Shown here one piece after another: positions 9,701 to 12,680 of a stretch of DNA of 12,680 nt (its first letter is position 1; each line of letters starts with the position of its first letter). The notes under the pieces are model-generated. The model searched no databases. It saw nothing but the letters and a program-made list of their open reading frames with translations, and was not told where the DNA came from. The stretch is from Cytophagales bacterium (GTDB taxonomy: Bacteria > Bacteroidota > Bacteroidia > Cytophagales > Cyclobacteriaceae). The stretch lies in NCBI GenBank assembly GCA_020063545.1, contig JAGUUF010000103.1, forward strand, positions 1 to 12,680, given 5' to 3'. A program made the position numbers and the translations under genes.

Positions 9701-10927
9701 ACGGTCGGCACCGGCCAGCGTAAAAACCTGGCTCAGGTCATTAGCGGTGTTAACGTTTGGCCCCGGCACACGCGCCTGTACGTTGGCGTTATATACCCGC
9801 ACGCCTTCACCCAGATCCATCAGGCCTACAATGTTGCGCAGGGTTTGCGTATCGTTATTCCTGTTGAGCAGGTAAACTTCTACACGGGTAATGTTCACAC
9901 CCGAGTAAATCTGTGGCGGGTTTTTGAGCCACTCTTCATAATTGTCGCGGAAGAAGTGGCCGAGGAAAAAATTCCTGTTTTCGTCATAGTTGGATGCAAT
10001 GATTTCGAAGGGCCGCCCCTGGCCCTGGTTGCCACCGGGTATATCGATAGACGATACCTTGCCACGCTGGGTTGAGGCGATGGTAGTGACGTACATTTTA
10101 CCAAACTGCAATTGGGCTTTAACACCAAAAAGATTTTGCGACCCCTGAATAAGCGAATTGTTCAGCGGCAGGCTCACGTTACCGATCTCGAGTTTTTTAA
10201 GAATGTCTTCTTTAAAACCGGTGTATTCAACTTTCATGTTGTTCTGAAAGTCGAAGGAGTTGTTGTTATCGAAGTTGGCGCTTACGGCAAGTTTTTCGCC
10301 CACCTTGCCGATTACGCTCATGTTAATCTGCTGGTCGAACTCAAAGCCGCCATTGCGCTGCTGGCGGATGGGTATGTTGGGATTGTTTATCCGTTGAAAC
10401 GATGCGCCAAAATCAAGTGTAACAAAACCGCGCGGCACCAGTTCAACATAACTGCCGCCAAAAATACGATCGAGCACCGGGCTTATGAATATCTTGGGCA
10501 CAAACCCACGGCCGCTAACCGGACTTTCGCCATCCTGGCTTCGCGATTTTCCCTGCCAGTAACTTTTTAACAATTGCCGGTCCTGGTATGCGTTAAACTC
10601 TTCAAACGACATGGTAGTTACAGGCCGGTAATTAAGGTTGCCCACCTTTTCGTAAATGGTGTAGTTCAGGCCCGAGTCCAGTTCAATATCGTAGTTAACC
10701 TTGGTGGGGTCTTTCAGGAACAGGGGCGAAACCGTGGTGGTATTGGAAAAGGGATCGCCATAGCGGTCGCGTAACTGAAACGTTGGCCTGCGGCTGGGCC
10801 GGTACGATTGCTGCCGGGTAGTATCCTGCTGCTGAAATTCTAATGCACTTACCTCAATGCTAAGAACGGTAGAACCCACCGTTAGCAGGAAATGTGCAAT
10901 GGCTGCAGGTAATTTCAATCGGTTCAA
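3755..10927 (-). CDS. sprA: Type IX secretion outer-membrane translocon SprA (gliding motility/SovA family)
   Basis: SprA forms the very large single-chain outer-membrane beta-barrel (36 strands in the Flavobacterium johnsoniae structure) through which type IX substrates are exported, working with PorV and a plug protein. The 2,390-residue length is typical. A signal peptide is visible at the N-terminus: NRLK, a hydrophobic run from LPAAIAHFLL to about residue 25, then SALEF. The first SprA_N-like region lies at about 170-300 (DFGASFQRI, VGEKLAVSANFDNNNSF). The conserved GTGYIDDFEN is near 836, and the second SprA_N-like region at about 1530-1610 (LADFATVSTSLRYTTFGFG, NVDKLLPGNHG). An acidic SESDDDD run lies near 1390-1397 and a proline-rich segment at about 1912-1935. 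The C-terminus ends in an amphipathic strand, FGFQVRFSLAQ. The start is TTG at 10927: there is no ATG until about residue 104, and only this start preserves the signal peptide. The gene begins 14 bases after ruvA, so it is probably in one transcript with it. The whole frame is open, without gaps or frameshifts. Confidence 0.97.
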   Translation of the reverse strand: MNRLKLPAAIAHFLLTVGSTVLSIEVSALEFQQQDTTRQQSYRPSRRPTFQLRDRYGDPFSNTTTVSPLFLKDPTKVNYDIELDSGLNYTIYEKVGNLNYRPVTTMSFEEFNAYQDRQLLKSYWQGKSRSQDGESPVSGRGFVPKIFISPVLDRIFGGSYVELVPRGFVTLDFGASFQRINNPNIPIRQQRNGGFEFDQQINMSVIGKVGEKLAVSANFDNNNSFDFQNNMKVEYTGFKEDILKKLEIGNVSLPLNNSLIQGSQNLFGVKAQLQFGKMYVTTIASTQRGKVSSIDIPGGNQGQGRPFEIIASNYDENRNFFLGHFFRDNYEEWLKNPPQIYSGVNITRVEVYLLNRNNDTQTLRNIVGLMDLGEGVRVYNANVQARVPGPNVNTANDLSQVFTLAGADRDAQAINNILENVLYGPGALVNGTDYEKITSARRLNPTEFTFHKQLGYITLLRKLQNDEALAVAYEYTYNGRTYKVGELSEDYASRPDNEVLFLKLLRPRKIAIRDAQQRIIPTWDLMMKNIYTLNVSQLSREGFQLRIIYRDDRTGIDNPQLQEGVNVRNRQLIEIFGLDRLNPVNDMQRDGNFDFVEGLTINVQNGMIIFPFVEPFNTALRKAFAGEPQEDFLINKYVYDTLYRTTKADAELLTTKNKFFLKGTYVAGSSKEILIPGFGVSQGSVRVYAGGTPLMEGVDYTVDYTFGRVTILNDAILNSGKNISVQYEQADPFAFQTRSLLGTRFDYKLNDDVNFGSTLLYYNERPLISRNLIGTEPARNLQYGFDFNVRKESRLLTKMVDALPGIETKEKSSINWSGEFAQLLPGTSNKVGGEGTGYIDDFENTATPFSLMNPASWKLAATPRTTDNRYDPSNGALNDIRAGFKRAKLAWYIVDNQFYRDGGQFKPPNISSSDLQNHYVRAVGPQEIFPFRNLTQGNFFETVFDVAYYPTERGPFNYDTQNINPATGDFTNPADRWAGITTAIRTEVDFDKANIEYVEFWLLDPFINYSENGKIIDGKFNDFNTTGGKLVFHLGSISEDIMRDGKHAFENGLPPDGDVTKAAENNWGFVTNSQYITNAFDNSTSSRNNQDVGLDGVRNDLEAVKFQSFLNDAAGILNPDPLTALQADPSTDNFTYFFGSELDAKNAKVLERYKNFNGTDGNTPITGNTDIARFGSPYPDNEDLNADNTLSELEEYYEYSIDLKPGQLEIGKKYIVDKITTTATGGSDLVTWYLIRIPVRNFEGRFGNIEGFKSIRYARMVLTNFQQPVVLRFANFRMIGSRWRRYLASLEEGGLVPDREPDFDNFTISVVNIEENAAPDPSGNKSPYKVPPGIKRDRDNTSSVPRQLNEQSIQVCIDNLKDGDARAIYKNVEMDFFNYGRIKMFVHANSESDDDDMVVFMRLGTDFDQNYYEVELPLKITKPANTQDPRAIWPEENEFDFDLNNLYALKAERDRVKFPLPVAYPLEGPRIIGRHGYRIVGRPDLSSVRTIMIGVRNPRTSDKRSHSVCIWANELRLTDFDRTAGWAVNTALGVKLADFATVSTSLRYTTFGFGSVSSKISERTREETTAFDITSSINVDKLLPGNHGIVIPLLLSYQTTNINPNYDPANPDQRLDAALKSFSSDAERNAYLNIIRDREERRAINFTNVRKTKVRPDARSNLWDIENFSFSYRYSEVTRRNFTIADFLKQDYGGSIAYNFAPKGAGIEPFKKSEGLKSPYLKFIKDFNFSLLPSNVAVRGDLDRSFSRTIYRNSLSDSEPNYLKYFTFNRMYNMQWNLSKGLSLTYAARANAIIDEPEGDINTKEKRDSLMTNLKRFGRMKNFDQSITVNYTIPLDKFPVTDWVGADYRYQVNYNWKAGPFNKPDNLVKPGEQDLPDSLDFKNTIQNNREQTLTGRIDLVKLYNKIGFLKKINTPPKPPVRQPAQPDTTKTTPPLVKGFLRLLMSLRSINGTYSLIEGTILPGFEPTARFLGMDREWNAPGWGFVFGSQDPDIRFKSAQNGWLTTSTSLTAPFTQSVTRTISARANIEPSPDLKVQLDIKKDVTDAYQEIFRYDNVMNDYVSLNPSRTGSYKISTIAIKTAFRSDNNELVSSTFKQFEQNLDDITNRFRAITGNEYDTVGQDVVIPAFIATYTGKDVNNVSLSPFPKNPLPNWRLDYTGLTKIKSIGDKFQSVTISHAYMASYSVMNYSNSLQYGGIDTVGINVPIERYNNGIFSYPNASGQIIPIYVISQVMISEQFAPLIGINLRTKSRLTARAEYKTKRDLALNISNAQITEVNTKDVSVEIGYTKNNMRLPFKAEGRTIVLKNDVTFRLNLTISDQSTIQRKINDLNVLTNGNINFQLRPNISYVVNQKLNIQAYFERTINEPQVSNSFRRATTRFGFQVRFSLAQ

Positions 10928-10941
10928 GGTCTGGGCGTGAC

Positions 10942-11535
10942 TCAGGCGTTTTTGAGTGCTTGTTTCACTAAATCCTCCAAAGTAATCGTATTTCCTGATC
11001 TTTTCAGGACCGTATCCACACTTTTCTCGGCCGCACTTCGGGTTATACCTAAGGTGATTAAAGCAGTTAACGCTTCGGTTCGCAGGGTATTGTGCCGGAT
11101 GCCGGAAATTGGTTCCTGGATTTCTTCGTGGAGGTCTTTGCGTACCTTGTCTTTAAGCTCGATGATTACCCGCTGGGCGGTTTTTCCGCCTATGCCTTTA
11201 ATCCTCTGCAGCGTTACGGCATCCTCGCGGGCTATGGCCTGCCGCAATTCATCGGTTGACATATAGGAAAGCATAACAATGGCCGTACTTGGGCCAACCC
11301 CGTTAACGGAAATCAGTTGCTGAAAAAGTTTCTTCTCTGTTTCGGTGCTGAAGCCGTATAATACATGGGCATCTTCGCGGATGGCCAGATGCGCATGAAG
11401 TAAAATACTTTCCTTGTCTTTAATATCGGCATAGGTTTGTACCGATATGTTAACGTGATACCCGACTCCGTTTACATCCATGACAACATGAGTTGGATCT
11501 TTCTGGATGAGAATGCCTTTAAGAAAGGAAATCAT
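10942..11535 (-). CDS. ruvA: Holliday junction branch migration complex subunit RuvA
   Basis: RuvA tetramers bind four-way DNA junctions and load the RuvB motor for branch migration during recombination repair; RuvC then cuts the junction. The 197-residue length is normal. Domain I (OB fold) spans about 1-65, opening MISFLKGILIQK and containing DVNGVGYHV. Domain II carries two helix-hairpin-helix motifs, SVNGVGPSTA (76-85) and IKGIGGKTAQ (112-121), which contact the phosphate backbone. Domain III (about 150-197), which regulates RuvB, contains EALTALITLGITRSAAEKSV. The start is the ATG at 11535, matching the family start exactly. It lies between the malic enzyme gene (98-base gap) and sprA (14-base gap), on the same strand as both. 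In the 98-base gap I see no convincing terminator or promoter. ruvB and ruvC are not in the window. Confidence 0.97.
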   Translation of the reverse strand: MISFLKGILIQKDPTHVVMDVNGVGYHVNISVQTYADIKDKESILLHAHLAIREDAHVLYGFSTETEKKLFQQLISVNGVGPSTAIVMLSYMSTDELRQAIAREDAVTLQRIKGIGGKTAQRVIIELKDKVRKDLHEEIQEPISGIRHNTLRTEALTALITLGITRSAAEKSVDTVLKRSGNTITLEDLVKQALKNA

Positions 11536-11633
11536 TTTGCAAATGTGATTCTTCTGTGTTCTTAGTATTAACTGCTTTAAGTGTTTTGCAGGTGCGGGAT
11601 AAATCTAAACGGTTTAAGCTACAATCCGAAATG

Positions 11634-12680
11634 TTACAGGTGATCGTTCTGCGCATACAGTTGAGCATCCACAACCGCAATGGCCGCCATGTTTACAATT
11701 TCCCGTATGGAGCTTCCGAGTTGTAAAACATGAACAGGTTTCTTCATTCCCAGCAAAATTGGGCCGATGGCCTCGGCCCCGCCAATTTCCATTAAGAGCT
11801 TGTAGGCAATGTTGCCGGAAGCAAGGTTGGGGAAAATCAACGTGTTGGCCGCTTCTGTGGCCAGCGCGCTGAACGGATAGTTTTCTTTTTGAATTTCGGT
11901 GTTCAGTGCCACGTTAGCCTGGATGTCGCCATCAATTACCAGGTCGGGGAATTTCTGGCGCGCACGTTTAACTGCCTCGCTTGTTTTTTCGGGCACTTCG
12001 CCTTTTGATGATCCGAAGTTTGAATAAGACAGCACGGCAATCCGGGGCTCCATATCAAAGAACCGAACGCCCCGTGCCGTAAGGCCGATGATGTCCACCA
12101 GTTCATCAGCCGATGGGTTAAGGTTAACGGTTGTATCGGCAAAGAAGTAGGTGCCGCGCTTGTTCAGGATGATGTACATACCGGCTACACGGCTTACACC
12201 TTCGGCCATGCCGATTATCTGGAGCGAAGGCAGAATGGTTTTCGGGTAATCCTTGGTAAGGCCGCTCACCAGGGCATCGGCTTCACCGGTTTCCACCATC
12301 ATGGCGCCATAATAATTCCGGTCGCGCATAAGCTGCAGGCAATCGCGGTAGGTTAGTCCTTTACGCTGCCGTTTCCGGTAGAGCAGTTCAGCAAATGTTT
12401 TGCATTTCTCCGACTCATCAAGCGAATTGATGATTGGACAGTCCAGCTCCAGTTTATGCTCTTTAATCAGGTTTTCGATTTCGGTTTTATCGCCCAGCAA
12501 AATGGGCTTGGCAATTCCTTCATCCTGCAGGATTTGTGCTGCTTTTAAAATTTTATGGTGATGGGCCTCTGAAAATACCACGCGCTTGGGGTCTTTCTTG
12601 GCGCGGTCAATTACACGGCTCATCAGTTTTTGGTCAATGCCAATCCGGTTAAGCAGTTGCTGGTGGTAGGCACCCCAGTC
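11634..12680 (-). CDS. maeB: NADP-dependent malic enzyme, C-terminal phosphotransacetylase-like part (N-terminus outside the window)
   Basis: The frame is open from the right edge to a TAA at 11634 and gives 348 residues. This is the C-terminal part of the roughly 750-residue MaeB-type malic enzyme, which oxidatively decarboxylates malate to pyruvate with NADP. The visible part is the phosphotransacetylase-like domain, with KKDPKRVVFSEAHHHKILKA, DEGIAKPILLG, YYGAMMVETGEADALVSG, ADTTVNLNPSADELVDI and VLSYSNFGSSKGEVPEKT. In the family this domain is not catalytic and is thought to sense acetyl-CoA. The catalytic malic and NADP-binding domains lie beyond the edge. A free-standing phosphate acetyltransferase is the alternative. 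I disfavour it because the frame continues upstream of the methionine at 12623 with DWGAYHQQLLNRIGIDQKL, which matches the linker that joins the two halves of MaeB. It ends 98 bases before ruvA on the same strand. Confidence 0.93.
   Translation of the reverse strand, partial: DWGAYHQQLLNRIGIDQKLMSRVIDRAKKDPKRVVFSEAHHHKILKAAQILQDEGIAKPILLGDKTEIENLIKEHKLELDCPIINSLDESEKCKTFAELLYRKRQRKGLTYRDCLQLMRDRNYYGAMMVETGEADALVSGLTKDYPKTILPSLQIIGMAEGVSRVAGMYIILNKRGTYFFADTTVNLNPSADELVDIIGLTARGVRFFDMEPRIAVLSYSNFGSSKGEVPEKTSEAVKRARQKFPDLVIDGDIQANVALNTEIQKENYPFSALATEAANTLIFPNLASGNIAYKLLMEIGGAEAIGPILLGMKKPVHVLQLGSSIREIVNMAAIAVVDAQLYAQNDHL

Noticed and set aside
11536..11633. Promoter or terminator in the maeB-ruvA gap
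   Set aside because: CACATTTG sits only five bases before the ruvA ATG and misses the T of TAnnTTTG; TAGATTTA (11607-11600) lacks a well-spaced -33 box; no strong hairpin with a T-run is present.
1..12680. A new defence, mobile or biosynthetic system
   Set aside because: All genes except the broken nucleotidyltransferase are recognised core genes; no repeat array, integrase, transposase, restriction gene or partner for the nucleotidyltransferase (such as an HEPN or AbiEi-like gene) is present.

Overview
This 12.7 kb window reads as chromosomal core sequence from a Bacteroidota bacterium, probably of the Cytophagales type. The evidence is a complete sprA gene (2,390 residues), the giant outer-membrane translocon of the type IX secretion/gliding system, which is restricted to this phylum. 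Matches to the Bacteroidota -7 promoter box (TAnnTTTG) and weak or absent Shine-Dalgarno sequences agree with this. The genus assignment is inference; there is no rRNA gene in the window.

Layout, in the direction of transcription of the minus strand (right to left). The window opens inside the C-terminal phosphotransacetylase-like half of an NADP-dependent malic enzyme (12680-11634, partial). It continues with ruvA (11535-10942), then sprA 14 bases later (10927-3755), gcvH (3691-3311) and lipA (3276-2395). After a plus-strand interruption comes gcvP (1689-1, running off the left edge). The only gene on the plus strand is a broken nucleotidyltransferase-fold gene (1919-2389), with an in-frame TAA in its middle. 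It lies tail-to-tail with lipA and head-to-head with gcvP.

Functional picture. Three genes form one metabolic unit. GcvP decarboxylates glycine and passes the aminomethyl group to the lipoyl arm of GcvH, and LipA makes that lipoyl group by inserting sulfur into octanoyl-GcvH. SprA builds the 36-strand outer-membrane conduit through which folded type IX substrates leave the cell. RuvA recognises Holliday junctions. As I recall, malic enzyme-ruvA-sprA-gcvH is a common order in Bacteroidota, so the layout looks ancestral rather than transferred. The odd item is the decayed nucleotidyltransferase, which appears to have landed between lipA and gcvP.

I found no tRNA, rRNA, CRISPR array, insertion sequence, phage gene or convincing new multi-gene system. 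The points worth a second look are the broken nucleotidyltransferase and its dyad-rich upstream region, the non-ATG starts of sprA and lipA, similar promoter boxes before gcvP and gcvH, and a short GC-rich hairpin between sprA and gcvH that may be a dispersed repeat.
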